Source: an uncultured Collinsella sp. (GTDB lineage Bacteria; Actinomycetota; Coriobacteriia; Coriobacteriales; Coriobacteriaceae). From it: DNA of 14,948 nucleotides. Where the stretch lies: NCBI GenBank assembly GCA_902495955.1, contig CABUZE010000005.1, forward strand, positions 1 through 14,948. Direction: 5' to 3'. This document shows, one piece after another, positions 8,718 through 14,948 of this stretch. The position numbers were made by a program, and so were the translations under genes. Position 1 is the stretch's first letter, and every line of letters starts with the position of its first letter. A model generated the notes under the pieces. That model searched no databases, was not told the DNA's origin, and was given only the letters and a program-made list of their open reading frames with translations.

Positions 8718-8763
8718 CTTTACGCCGGCCTTTATCTTTTTCGACAGCCTCGTTTGGCTCGCG

Positions 8764-9675
8764 CTACACCAGGCGCATGGCCTCCTGGACAGCACCGTAA
8801 AGGTTGGCGTCGTTGCCGAGCTCGGCCGCCTTTATCTGCGGCACGGGAATGCCGGCAAGGGTCCCTTTGTAACTCGCGAGGGCCAGCGGCATCTGCGCAC
8901 GCAGGGCATCGACGAGCTCGGGATGGCACGAGATACCGCCTGCGATCACAAAGACCTCGGGGTCGAGCACGGCCTGCAGGTTGATGAGCTGTCCGTCAAA
9001 GGCACGAGCGTAGCGGTCGAGCGCGCGCTGTGCCGCCTTGTCGCCATCCGCAATCCACTCAAAGACGCGGCGGCCGTCCACCGGAGAACCCGCAGGCAGG
9101 CCCTTCTCGGCAATGGCAGCATCGCGGAGCGCACGCCAGCCGCCCGAATCGGCAAAGGAGTTTCCCATGTTCGCGGCAGTCGTGACATCGTTGCGCAAGA
9201 AGCTGAACTCGCCTGCAAAGCAGTGTGCGCCGCGCAGGACCTTGCCGTCGATGACGATACCGCCGCCGATGCCCGTGCCGATAGCGAGCACCACGCCAAA
9301 ACGCGTCCCGCGCAGAGCGCCAGCCGCATACTCACCGAGTGCACAGCACTTACCGTCGTTATTGACGGCAACCGGCACCCCCAGTGCCTCGCGCATGAGC
9401 TTTCCCAGTGGGCAGCCGTCCATAAACGTGAGCGCACCGCCGCGATGGATCGCCCCCGTGACGTCTTCCTCGTAGATACCGCCGGGTGCGCTCACGCCTA
9501 CAGCACTCACGCGCTCACGGTACGGTTCGACGAGCCCGATTAGCGCCGAAACCGTCTCCTCAGCCGTGGTAAAGCCCGTCGGCAGGCCCCCGCGCTCGCG
9601 GATGGAAAAATCCTCGCCCAGCACAGCCCATTTAACGGCCGTACCGCCCACATCGATTCCAAAGAACTCCTGCAT
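8764..9675 (-). CDS. ROK-family sugar kinase lacking the zinc motif
   Basis: The 303-aa cytoplasmic kinase is a ROK protein that uses ATP to phosphorylate a sugar. The N-terminal phosphate-binding loop is FFGIDVGGTAVKWAVL (residues 4-19), the catalytic aspartate is Asp107 in VAVNNDGKCCALGE, and the second nucleotide loop is LAIGTGIGGGIVIDG (130-144). The usual ROK zinc site (CxCGxxGCxE) is absent; the corresponding region reads GAHCFAGEFSFLRNDV. That absence is shared with beta-glucoside kinases of the BglK group, so a beta-glucoside or a released monosaccharide is a plausible substrate (inference). The start at 9675 has GAGGGG upstream. It lies downstream of, and co-oriented with, the DUF4038 glycosidase and EIIBC genes, separated from the former by about 300 bp of remnant sequence. 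Confidence 0.92.
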   Translation of the reverse strand: MQEFFGIDVGGTAVKWAVLGEDFSIRERGGLPTGFTTAEETVSALIGLVEPYRERVSAVGVSAPGGIYEEDVTGAIHRGGALTFMDGCPLGKLMREALGVPVAVNNDGKCCALGEYAAGALRGTRFGVVLAIGTGIGGGIVIDGKVLRGAHCFAGEFSFLRNDVTTAANMGNSFADSGGWRALRDAAIAEKGLPAGSPVDGRRVFEWIADGDKAAQRALDRYARAFDGQLINLQAVLDPEVFVIAGGISCHPELVDALRAQMPLALASYKGTLAGIPVPQIKAAELGNDANLYGAVQEAMRLV

Positions 9676-9718
9676 ATTCGCCCCTCACACGCCATAGCCC
9701 CGGACGTGCATCGCCGCG

Positions 9719-9740
9719 ACCACCACAGGGACTGTCCCCC
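9719..9740. repeat. REP-like half unit upstream of the ROK kinase
   Basis: ACCACCACAGGGACTGTCCCCC contains the palindrome GGGAC-T-GTCCC (9728-9738) and the ACCACCACA arm seen at 5752-5760. It lies in the leader of the ROK gene and forms one border of the gene remnant at 9792-9890. Confidence 0.55.
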
Positions 9741-9791
9741 CCCATGATAGCCATGCGGTAAATCGCGCCCGGAGCCAATTATCTCTCTGTT

Positions 9792-9890
9792 TTACGCCTC
9801 TGCTTTGGTCAGACGAAGCAACATATCGCCGACGTAGGTCTCGCCGTGGGCCACATAACCGCCACGCAAACTGCCCTCCCAAAGAACGTC
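9792..9890 (-). pseudogene. Gene remnant, possibly of a DUF5060/DUF5605-type glycosidase
   Basis: Minus-strand reading gives LWEGSLRGGYVAHGETY followed by VGDMLLRLTKAEA and a TAA at 9792-9794. The pattern W-E-x-x-x-R-G-G-Y-V-x-H-G-E-T-Y resembles a conserved block of DUF5060/DUF5605-type glycosidases, from memory of the family, but the block expected after it (DDILWWSKGG-like) is missing. Upstream the frame runs directly into the GTCCCC REP-like unit at 9884-9922, so the 5' part has been lost exactly at a repeat. It has no start codon or ribosome site of its own. The assignment is tentative, but the coding character ending in a stop is clear. Confidence 0.45.
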
Positions 9891-9922
9891 CCCCATGACC
9901 ACTCATTTAAGTCTGTCCCCAA
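9884..9922. repeat. Pair of GTCCCC REP-like units
   Basis: GAACGTCCCCCATGACC (9884 onward) is followed by ACTCATTTAAGTCTGTCCCC (9901-9920). The first resembles the units at 146-157 and 4549-4563. The second resembles the left half of the hairpin at 4536-4557 (GTCATTTAAG followed by GTCCCC). They lie between the DUF4038 gene and the remnant. Confidence 0.55.
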
Positions 9923-9973
9923 GGAGTGCGGCGGAATGAAAGGGACTGGGTTGTAAATGTTGGAGAAGAGCCG

Positions 9974-11287
9974 TTAGCGCCTGGGGGTCAGGATCACCAG
10001 GGCGTCGTGCTCAAAGGGATGCTGAGCCACGCGCACGGCGCCGTCACCGTTGTCGCGGACGGGCAGCTTAGCGATGCGCTTGTCCTCCATGTCGAGGACC
10101 GTTGCCATCCAGCCGCGCGTGCCGTCGAGCTTAAACTTGAGCGCCGTGGTGCGCGGCAGGTAGGTGACGACGCGATCGCCAACGCGCGCCACGCGAATGG
10201 CCTCGCGCGCATCATCGAGCAGCTCCTGCGCCGGAACCACGGCAAGCGCGTCGTCGCTAGCCGTAGCGCCCAGGCCGGCAAGCACATGCTCGATCACGCC
10301 AAAGTCCCAAACGCCCGCAAACTGCAGGCACTCTTGCCAGCGGAACGGCATATCGAAACCCTCGCCCAGCACCGAGCCCTGGCTCTTGCTGGTCTGCCAG
10401 TTCCAAACGCCGTGCGCGCCATAGGTCACACCCGCGCTGGCGCCGGCAAGGATAGACGACCACACGCTCGCGCGGCAGTCCTGCGCGGTGAAGCGCCAGT
10501 ACACGTTGCGCGACGCACCCATCTGCTCGTAACAGGGCTCGGAGTTGACCATCGGCTTTTTAGGGTAGCTGGCGATAAAGTCCTGCGGCAGGTGCCAGGC
10601 CTCGGGCTGGCCCTCGTAGTTGTGGCCGGGCTGGAACATGTAAAAGTCCAGGCGGTCCAGGTACTGTGCCGGAATGGTACGGTTGCCGCGGTTGATATGC
10701 ATGGTGCGCAACGCCTCGGGCGCGCGCTTGACGACTTCGTCGAGGGCGTCCTCGTAATAGGCGATCGCCTCGTCGCTGGTAAAGTCGGTATCGCCCGTCA
10801 CCACGTAGACGGGGTCGAACTCGCCCAGGTTCTCGACGACGCGGGCAACGTGGGCGCGGACCTCCTCGCGCGGCATAACCTCGGCACCGCAATGCTCGGC
10901 AATCTTGGCGCCCCAGGTACCGGGCACGTAGTTGCACCACATAAGTACGAGCGCCGGACGAATGCCGTGCTCGACAGCAGCGCGGCACATGGCAGCAGCG
11001 CGGTCCCAGTACGCTTGGTTGGGACGGGACCAATCAAAATGCACGCCATCCTCGCTGGCATAGGGCCAAATGCCCAGATCGGGGCAGCAGCGATCCCACT
11101 GCGGCAGCGTGTTGATCTGCAGCACGTTCATGCCCTGCTCGGCGCGACGGGTCAGATAGTAGTCCCAATCGGCCTCGGTAATGCTCGTAATCGCGCTCCA
11201 GCACGTATCGGCAAACCAAAAGAACGGTTTGCCCTCGCACAAAAAGCCGTCCTGACGACCGTTAACGGTCAGCTTTCCCAAACTCAT
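9974..11287 (-). CDS. DUF4038 (GH140-like) intracellular glycoside hydrolase
   Basis: The 437-aa product begins with LTVNGRQDGFLCEGKPFFWFADTCW without its first residues, the opening of the DUF4038/apiosidase-like (beta/alpha)8 family that includes GH140. The barrel runs to about residue 330, with NVLQINTLPQW and a run of W/Y residues. VVTGDTDF (Asp166) and MVNSEPCYE (Glu250) are the best candidates for the two catalytic acids. The last about 90 residues (VARVGDRVVTYLP, then beta-rich to the end) match the small C-terminal beta domain of this family. There is no signal peptide, so it acts in the cytoplasm, perhaps on a glycoside imported by the adjacent EIIBC. Two ATGs are close together. The second (11287) is preferred because AAGGA lies seven bases upstream, while the first (11293) is too close to it. 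The precise substrate is unknown. Confidence 0.85.
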   Translation of the reverse strand: MSLGKLTVNGRQDGFLCEGKPFFWFADTCWSAITSITEADWDYYLTRRAEQGMNVLQINTLPQWDRCCPDLGIWPYASEDGVHFDWSRPNQAYWDRAAAMCRAAVEHGIRPALVLMWCNYVPGTWGAKIAEHCGAEVMPREEVRAHVARVVENLGEFDPVYVVTGDTDFTSDEAIAYYEDALDEVVKRAPEALRTMHINRGNRTIPAQYLDRLDFYMFQPGHNYEGQPEAWHLPQDFIASYPKKPMVNSEPCYEQMGASRNVYWRFTAQDCRASVWSSILAGASAGVTYGAHGVWNWQTSKSQGSVLGEGFDMPFRWQECLQFAGVWDFGVIEHVLAGLGATASDDALAVVPAQELLDDAREAIRVARVGDRVVTYLPRTTALKFKLDGTRGWMATVLDMEDKRIAKLPVRDNGDGAVRVAQHPFEHDALVILTPRR

Positions 11288-11333
11288 CTGCATGTCCTTT
11301 CGTTTGATAAAGGAGTTGCGAACCGGCAGATTC

Positions 11334-11357
11334 TTTCGCGGTAACCCCGCGCGAAAG
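11334..11357. other. Hairpin upstream of the DUF4038 gene
   Basis: CTTTCGCG and CGCGAAAG form a perfect 8-bp stem around a short G/C-rich loop, about 50-70 bases upstream of the DUF4038 start. It could be part of the leader or an operator. No clear promoter was found nearby, and nothing else is evident in 11294-11423. Confidence 0.4.
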
Positions 11358-11423
11358 CCCCTGGCGCTTAGCAAGCCCCGGCAAGCAGGCGCCGCGCCCC
11401 CCCAATCAGTCTACCTTGTAAGA

Positions 11424-11457
11424 AGGGCCCCGCCGGGCTTGCGCCTGACGGGGCCCT
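11424..11457 (-). terminator. Intrinsic terminator of the EIIBC gene
   Basis: AGGGCCCCG (11449-11457, read on the minus strand) pairs with CGGGGCCCT (11424-11432), with further partial pairing inside, and is followed on the minus strand by TCTTAC. It lies about 40 bases after the EIIBC stop codon, so the glycosidase gene may depend on read-through or on its own promoter. Confidence 0.65.
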
Positions 11458-11497
11458 GTCGTGTAGGTAAGGTCATATGCGACCGAATGGCTTGGCC

Positions 11498-12925
11498 TTA
11501 GGCCTCCATCTCGGCGAGCTCCTCCTTGGAGAAGCCAGTGGCAAAGACGACGGCAGCGGCGATGACGAAGGAGATCGCCATACCGACGATGGCCCAGACG
11601 GTATTCATCTGGCCACCCTGCAGGTAGTTGGTGAAAACCAGGAAGTTAGCAGCGCCGCCGGCCAGGTAGTAGGTAACACCCATGAGGCCGGAGAACACAG
11701 CGCCGATGGCACCGCCGATAAACATACCGAGCATGGTGCGACGGAAGCGCATGAGGATACCGAAGAGCGCGGGCTCGGTAACACCGCCGGCGATGGCGGA
11801 GATGACGTAGCCCAGAGCAAGACCCTTCTCGTCGGGGTTCTTCATCTTGAGGAAGGCACCGAAGGCGCAGCCCCAGACAGCTGCCATAGCGCAGTTGGTG
11901 GAAACGAAGACGAAGGGATCGTAGCCGGCGGCGATGATCTGAACCTGGGCGAGCAGGATGACGGGCATGTGCATGCCGCAGACCACGAAAAGCTGCCAGA
12001 AGGCGCCGAGGATGGCCATGACGATCAAGATACCGATGCCGCCAAGGTCAGCAAGACCAAAGAGGGCGTTGGCGATAACGTTGCCGATCTCGTTGCCGAT
12101 CGGAGCGAGGATGATGAAGGCGATAGGAATGGTGACGATCATGGTGCAGAACGGCGTAAAGACCGTGGACAGCACATCGGGCATGACCTTCTTAAAGAAC
12201 TTCTCGATGAAGTAGAGGACCGGCACCGAAAGGATGATGGGCAGGACGGACTGCTGATAGTTGGCGGCAGCGATCTGGATGCCATAGACGGAGATGATTC
12301 CGCCACCCTCCTGGGTAGCGACGCTCACGACAGACGGGGCCATGAGGGCGCCGCCGAGGAGCATGCCGAGCACCGGGCTGGCGCCGAGCTTCTTAGCGGC
12401 GGCATAGCCCAGGTAGATGGGGATAAAGGTGAAGGTTGCCTCGTACAGGGTGGTATAGAGGAACGTGTAGGTCGGATCGGTGTCGGAGAGAACGCCGAGC
12501 ATCGTGGGACCAAGAATCGCAGCGATGGTGCGGAACAGACCGCCGGCCATGAGCAGCGGAATCAGCTGGGTCATGGAGCCCGACAGATAGTCGAGGATGA
12601 TGTTGGGCAGGTTCTTGAGCTCGAACTTCTCCTTAGGAGCGTCGAGGTTCTCGTCGACCGCGGCACCCTGCTTGACGCCGGACATGGCGACGAACTCGGC
12701 GAGCACCTTGGGCACGTTCTGGCCGATGATGACCTGGAGCTGGCTGCCGGCGAACTGGCAGCCCAGAACACCCTTGACCTTCTTGATCTTCTCCACGTCG
12801 GCCTTGTTGTTGTCCTTGAGCGTCAGACGCAGGCGCGTCATGCAGTTGGTGGCGACGGTGACATTTTCCGCACCGCCCACGAGCTCGAGGACATCGGTGG
12901 CAATCTGCTTGTTATCTACTGCCAT
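11498..12925 (-). CDS. PTS EIIBC sugar permease without EIIA domain (Glc/beta-glucoside type)
   Basis: The 475-aa membrane transporter takes up a sugar and phosphorylates it. The N-terminal EIIB domain (1-85) has its phospho-cysteine, Cys28, in VATNCMTRLRLTL and ends with QLQVIIGQNVPKVLAEF. A linker precedes the EIIC domain (about 105-475), with some ten hydrophobic segments and the substrate-loop motif GGVTEPALFG. The fused EIIA domain found in many BglP-type proteins is missing, so a separate EIIA is required, and the stand-alone EIIA at 1174-1710 is a candidate. The domain order B-C and motifs place it in the glucose/beta-glucoside/sucrose superfamily. The start at 12925 has GGAGGGG upstream; an in-frame ATG five codons earlier is within that site. 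Downstream are the glycosidase and kinase genes. The divergent region upstream has many operator-like repeats. Confidence 0.93.
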   Translation of the reverse strand: MAVDNKQIATDVLELVGGAENVTVATNCMTRLRLTLKDNNKADVEKIKKVKGVLGCQFAGSQLQVIIGQNVPKVLAEFVAMSGVKQGAAVDENLDAPKEKFELKNLPNIILDYLSGSMTQLIPLLMAGGLFRTIAAILGPTMLGVLSDTDPTYTFLYTTLYEATFTFIPIYLGYAAAKKLGASPVLGMLLGGALMAPSVVSVATQEGGGIISVYGIQIAAANYQQSVLPIILSVPVLYFIEKFFKKVMPDVLSTVFTPFCTMIVTIPIAFIILAPIGNEIGNVIANALFGLADLGGIGILIVMAILGAFWQLFVVCGMHMPVILLAQVQIIAAGYDPFVFVSTNCAMAAVWGCAFGAFLKMKNPDEKGLALGYVISAIAGGVTEPALFGILMRFRRTMLGMFIGGAIGAVFSGLMGVTYYLAGGAANFLVFTNYLQGGQMNTVWAIVGMAISFVIAAAVVFATGFSKEELAEMEA

Positions 12926-12989
12926 GGGACCCCTCCCCATATCATCGTGTGCCTAATCGCTTGGGCGCAGGCACGCCTTTGGCCCGGTG

Positions 12990-12995
12990 ACTATA
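12990..12995 (-). promoter_or_regulatory. Putative -10 element of EIIBC
   Basis: TATAGT on the minus strand lies about 65 bases upstream of the EIIBC start. The matching -35 is poor, which would suit a promoter that needs an activator; the half-site cluster at 13032-13073 begins about 20 bases upstream of the expected -35 position. Confidence 0.4.
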
Positions 12996-13031
12996 ACCCC
13001 CTACGGTTACCGAACCCTTGGATACGCTGTC

Positions 13032-13073
13032 GTAAACAATCTGTTTACTGAACGTTTACAGCGCTTAGTTTAC
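13032..13073. promoter_or_regulatory. Cluster of GTAAAC/GTTTAC half-sites upstream of EIIBC
   Basis: GTAAAC (13032-13037) and GTTTAC at 13043-13048, 13054-13059 and 13068-13073 have start-to-start distances of 11, 11 and 14. The first two form an inverted repeat with a five-base spacer. Near-helical phasing points to co-operative binding of one regulator. The regulator is not identified in the window; GTAAAC-type half-sites occur in LacI-family operators, but the spacers here differ from theirs. Confidence 0.65.
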
Positions 13074-13149
13074 ACGCAGCGTTGAATTTGTGGCAGTTTT
13101 GCCGTTTGCAGTCCGGTGAACGGTAGGAAATCGGGGGTGAACGTAATTG

Positions 13150-13163
13150 AATGCCAAGGCATT
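13150..13163. promoter_or_regulatory. Palindrome AATGCC-AA-GGCATT
   Basis: AATGCCAAGGCATT is a perfect inverted repeat with 6-bp arms in the AT-rich middle of the EIIBC/hydrolase intergenic region. It has the size of a transcription-factor site. No regulator can be assigned. Confidence 0.4.
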
Positions 13164-13232
13164 ACATATAGTACCGTTTATTTATAAATGGCCGTCTACG
13201 TGGGATTTTATATAATCTGTCACCCAAATTCC

Positions 13233-13250
13233 TTGTTGACTCATCAACAA
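13233..13250. promoter_or_regulatory. Palindrome TTGTTGA-CTCA-TCAACAA
   Basis: A perfect 7-bp inverted repeat with a four-base spacer lies 166 bases upstream of the hydrolase start. It lies about 17 bases downstream of a consensus-like TATAAT (13211-13216), which lacks a good -35. It has the form of an operator. Confidence 0.45.
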
Positions 13251-13268
13251 AAGCCCTGCTAGATAGTA

Positions 13269-13316
13269 GTAAACGAGTGTTTAGTAGTTCATTGAGTGTT
13301 CGATTTGACCGTTTAC
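13269..13316. promoter_or_regulatory. Half-site group upstream of the hydrolase
   Basis: GTAAAC (13269-13274) and GTTTAG (13279-13284) form an inverted repeat with a four-base spacer, and GTTTAC follows at 13311-13316. They repeat the half-sites found on the EIIBC side, so both divergent genes may answer to the same regulator. Confidence 0.55.
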
Positions 13317-13346
13317 CGAGTTCATCTGCTTATTCTCTAATTCTGC

Positions 13347-13374
13347 TTTACACTAAACATGTTTAGATTGTATT
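13347..13374 (+). promoter_or_regulatory. Putative hydrolase promoter overlapping an operator palindrome
   Basis: TTTACA (13347-13352) and TGTATT (13369-13374) are 16 bases apart. The spacer contains the perfect palindrome CTAAACATGTTTAG (13353-13366), placed so that a bound protein would block polymerase. A further GTTTAG is at 13384-13389, just after the -10. Repression is the simplest reading. Confidence 0.5.
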
Positions 13375-13415
13375 GCCGCGATTGTTTAGTATTTGCGGCA
13401 CAAAGGAGGCAGCTC

Positions 13416-14753
13416 ATGGAACTCAAATCGTGTACCTACGCAACCGTCACCACCTTGGGCGACTTTGGCCCCTGGATCAGCAAAGTCGTTCTCGACCTGC
13501 CCTGCACCGTGCGCGCCAACGATATCGATGCGAACACTTTCCATATATATGTAGAGCGTCACGAGCGCACGGGCGAGGTCCTGATGCGCAAGGAGCACGG
13601 AGCCGACCATGCCGCGCCCTCCGTGGGTTACATCGACGTTCTCGCCGCGTATCCGTGCGACGAGAACGGCCGCAAGCTTGCCGTGGGCACCCATGTGGCA
13701 CTCGAGGTCGCCGAGCAGCGCCTGACCAAAAAGATCGAAGGTGGCGTCATGGGCTCGCGCATGCTCGATAACCAGCTGCGCATCACGCAGCTCGCGGCTC
13801 TTCCCGGCGACGACGGCAACGACCCCACCTGCGGCCTGATCTTCGATACCTGCCGCGGCGACATCTGCTCCGTGCTCAAGGGCTGGAGCAATGCCGTGCA
13901 AAAGACCGCCGTCAATGGCATCGCGCTCGAGTACGGCTTCTTTGAGCCCAGCTTTAAGGCAGAGGACTCGGCCTGCTTCAATCCGTTCGCGTCCGAGGAC
14001 ACGGTCGTGCCCCAAAAGGCCCCGCTCGTGGTGTACCTGCACGGCGCCGGCGAAGGCAAGGGTTCCACGCAGGGCGAGGGCCCCGCGCGCGCCTATATCG
14101 GCAACCGTGTGACTGCCATTAGCCAGGCGCAAATCCAGCGCTACTTTGGCGGCTTTGCCTGGGTGCTCGTGCCGCAATCTCCCACGTTCTGGATGGACAA
14201 CGGCGTCGAGCAGCTCGGTCGCTCCAACCAGAGTATCTACTCCCCCGTGCTCAAGGCGCTCATCGACGAGTTTGTCGCCGAGCACGCCGACCGCATCGAC
14301 ACCGATCGCATCGTGGTCGCCGGTCTTTCCAACGGCGGCTTTATGACCTTGCGCCTGTGCGCCGACTACCCCGATTTCTTCGCCGCGGGCCTTCCCTGCT
14401 GTGCCCCGTGGTACAACGCCACGGACGAGGACGTAGCCGCGCTCGCCAAGACGCCGCTGTGGTTTACGCACTCCAAGGGTGACGAGCTCGTGTCTCCGCA
14501 ACAAACCGTGCTGCCGCTCACGGCGCGGCTGCGTGACGCCGGAGCCAACGTGCACCTCACCTACTTTAGCCATGTCGAGGACCTGACCGGTGTGTATCGC
14601 GAGGCCGATGGCTCGCCCAAGAAGACGTTCAACCACGGCGTGTGGATCCACCAATTCAACGACCTGTGTTATCAAGACTTCGACGGGAGCAACGTACTCA
14701 TCGACGGCGAGCCGGTGGGCTGCTGGGAGTGGTCGGCCAGGGTCAATAGGTAA
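13416..14753 (+). CDS. Alpha/beta-hydrolase, esterase or prolyl-oligopeptidase-like, with N-terminal domain
   Basis: The 445-aa protein has an N-terminal beta-rich domain (about 1-185) and a C-terminal alpha/beta-hydrolase fold (about 195-445). The C-terminal part starts with PLVVYLHGAGEGKGS (oxyanion region) and has the nucleophile elbow VVAGLSNGGFMTLRL with Ser305. Asp356 in HSKGDELVSP and His407 in TFNHGVW complete a likely triad. This arrangement is found in PHB-depolymerase-like and acetyl-xylan or feruloyl esterases with an Ig-like N-terminal domain. No signal peptide is seen, so it should be cytoplasmic. The ATG at 13416 has a strong AAAGGAGG upstream; the frame opens earlier at 13359, but that ATG lies inside the operator palindrome. 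It is divergent from EIIBC with shared half-sites, so it may deacylate or cleave the imported compound. A peptidase role cannot be excluded. Confidence 0.82.
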   Translation: MELKSCTYATVTTLGDFGPWISKVVLDLPCTVRANDIDANTFHIYVERHERTGEVLMRKEHGADHAAPSVGYIDVLAAYPCDENGRKLAVGTHVALEVAEQRLTKKIEGGVMGSRMLDNQLRITQLAALPGDDGNDPTCGLIFDTCRGDICSVLKGWSNAVQKTAVNGIALEYGFFEPSFKAEDSACFNPFASEDTVVPQKAPLVVYLHGAGEGKGSTQGEGPARAYIGNRVTAISQAQIQRYFGGFAWVLVPQSPTFWMDNGVEQLGRSNQSIYSPVLKALIDEFVAEHADRIDTDRIVVAGLSNGGFMTLRLCADYPDFFAAGLPCCAPWYNATDEDVAALAKTPLWFTHSKGDELVSPQQTVLPLTARLRDAGANVHLTYFSHVEDLTGVYREADGSPKKTFNHGVWIHQFNDLCYQDFDGSNVLIDGEPVGCWEWSARVNR

Positions 14754-14804
14754 TCCGCCCCTTCGCGGGCACTGGGGTTTACCTCTGCAAACGTCCTCGG
14801 GCAT

Positions 14805-14847
14805 GCATGGTTCGGCGCTTTGCGCTTCGCGCTGCGCCGGACCATGC
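14805..14847. other. Long hairpin after the hydrolase gene
   Basis: GCATGGTTCGGCGC (14805-14818) pairs with GCGCCGGACCATGC (14834-14847), 14 bp with one wobble. The loop itself contains the small inverted repeat GCGC-TTC-GCGC. It lies between convergent genes but has no T tract, so it may be a REP-like cruciform or a factor-assisted terminator. Confidence 0.6.
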
Positions 14848-14859
14848 CCCCTGACGCTC

Positions 14860-14948
14860 CTATTTGGCAAGGTGTTTTTTAGAATCCATTTTGCGCTCGG
14901 CCTCGAAGGCTTGCCTGTCCCAATCGAGCGGAAGTCCGGCCTCGACCC
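14860..14948 (-). CDS. 3' end of a minus-strand gene cut by the window edge
   Basis: The minus-strand frame entering from the right edge reads VEAGLPLDWDRQAFEAE followed by RKMDSKKHLAK and a TAG at 14860-14862. The charged, helical, lysine-rich end looks like a genuine protein C-terminus. Only 28 residues are visible and the family is not recognisable. It is convergent with the hydrolase gene. Confidence 0.55.
   Translation of the reverse strand, partial: VEAGLPLDWDRQAFEAERKMDSKKHLAK

Noticed and set aside
9926..11344. 472-codon forward ORF opposite the DUF4038 gene
   Set aside because: Antisense shadow of a recognisable glycosidase with Ala/Val/Arg-rich composition and no motifs.
12926..12990. 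BglG/LicT-type antiterminator site in the EIIBC leader
   Set aside because: No RAT-like sequence overlapping a terminator was seen and no antiterminator gene is nearby.
11477..13051. 524-codon forward ORF opposite EIIBC
   Set aside because: Very rich in Asp, Glu, Gly and His because it is the complement of a hydrophobic membrane protein; no family match is apparent.
13386..14870. 494-codon reverse ORF opposite the alpha/beta-hydrolase
   Set aside because: Complement of a gene with a clear catalytic triad, without a ribosome site or recognised motif.
14910..14920. GCCTGTCCCAA near the right edge as another REP-like unit
   Set aside because: It lies within the coding end of the partial gene and has no paired arm, so it is probably chance.

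Overview
The window looks like a chromosomal stretch from a high-GC, fermentative gut Actinobacterium of the Coriobacteriia, most likely Collinsella or a close relative. This is inferred from base composition, strong AAGGAGG-type ribosome binding sites, the set of PTS and glycosidase genes, and many short palindromes built around GTCCC(C). No rRNA, tRNA, CRISPR array, transposase or phage gene was seen.

Layout. A hairpin terminator and perhaps the last codons of an upstream gene lie at 1-107. A short lipoprotein gene (382-939, minus) and a stand-alone glucose-type PTS EIIA gene (1174-1710, minus) follow. Next come the decayed 3' end of a Cof-type HAD phosphatase gene and a GH1 6-phospho-beta-glucosidase gene (1990-3438, minus), which is divergent from an RpiR-family regulator (3641-4495, plus). 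The centre holds pyrE (4751-5431, minus) and, divergently, an mgtA-type magnesium P-type ATPase (5870-8638, plus) with a long leader that contains a tiny ORF with a perfect Shine-Dalgarno. The right part is a second sugar locus: a ROK-family sugar kinase (8764-9675), a DUF4038/GH140-like glycosidase (9974-11287) and a PTS EIIBC permease (11498-12925), all on the minus strand. A 445-aa alpha/beta-hydrolase (13416-14753, plus) is divergent from them, and the 3' end of one more minus-strand gene runs off the right edge.

How the genes may work together. None of the enzymes seen carries a signal peptide, so sugars are probably imported by the PTS and processed in the cytoplasm. The EIIBC lacks an EIIA domain, and the only EIIA in the window is the stand-alone protein at 1174-1710, so it is a candidate phosphoryl donor. 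The GH1 enzyme would cleave phosphorylated beta-glucosides under RpiR control. The DUF4038 enzyme, the ROK kinase and the divergent hydrolase form a candidate module for a substituted or acylated plant glycoside.

The most interesting non-coding signals are three. First, an approximately 200-bp element occurs in two copies, each directly after a stop codon (lipoprotein gene and pyrE), with paired compensatory changes in its hairpins. Second, the 490-bp EIIBC/hydrolase intergenic region carries a dense array of GTTTAC/GTAAAC-type half-sites. Third, GTCCCC-type REP-like palindromes are scattered through the intergenic regions, and one pair brackets a gene remnant.
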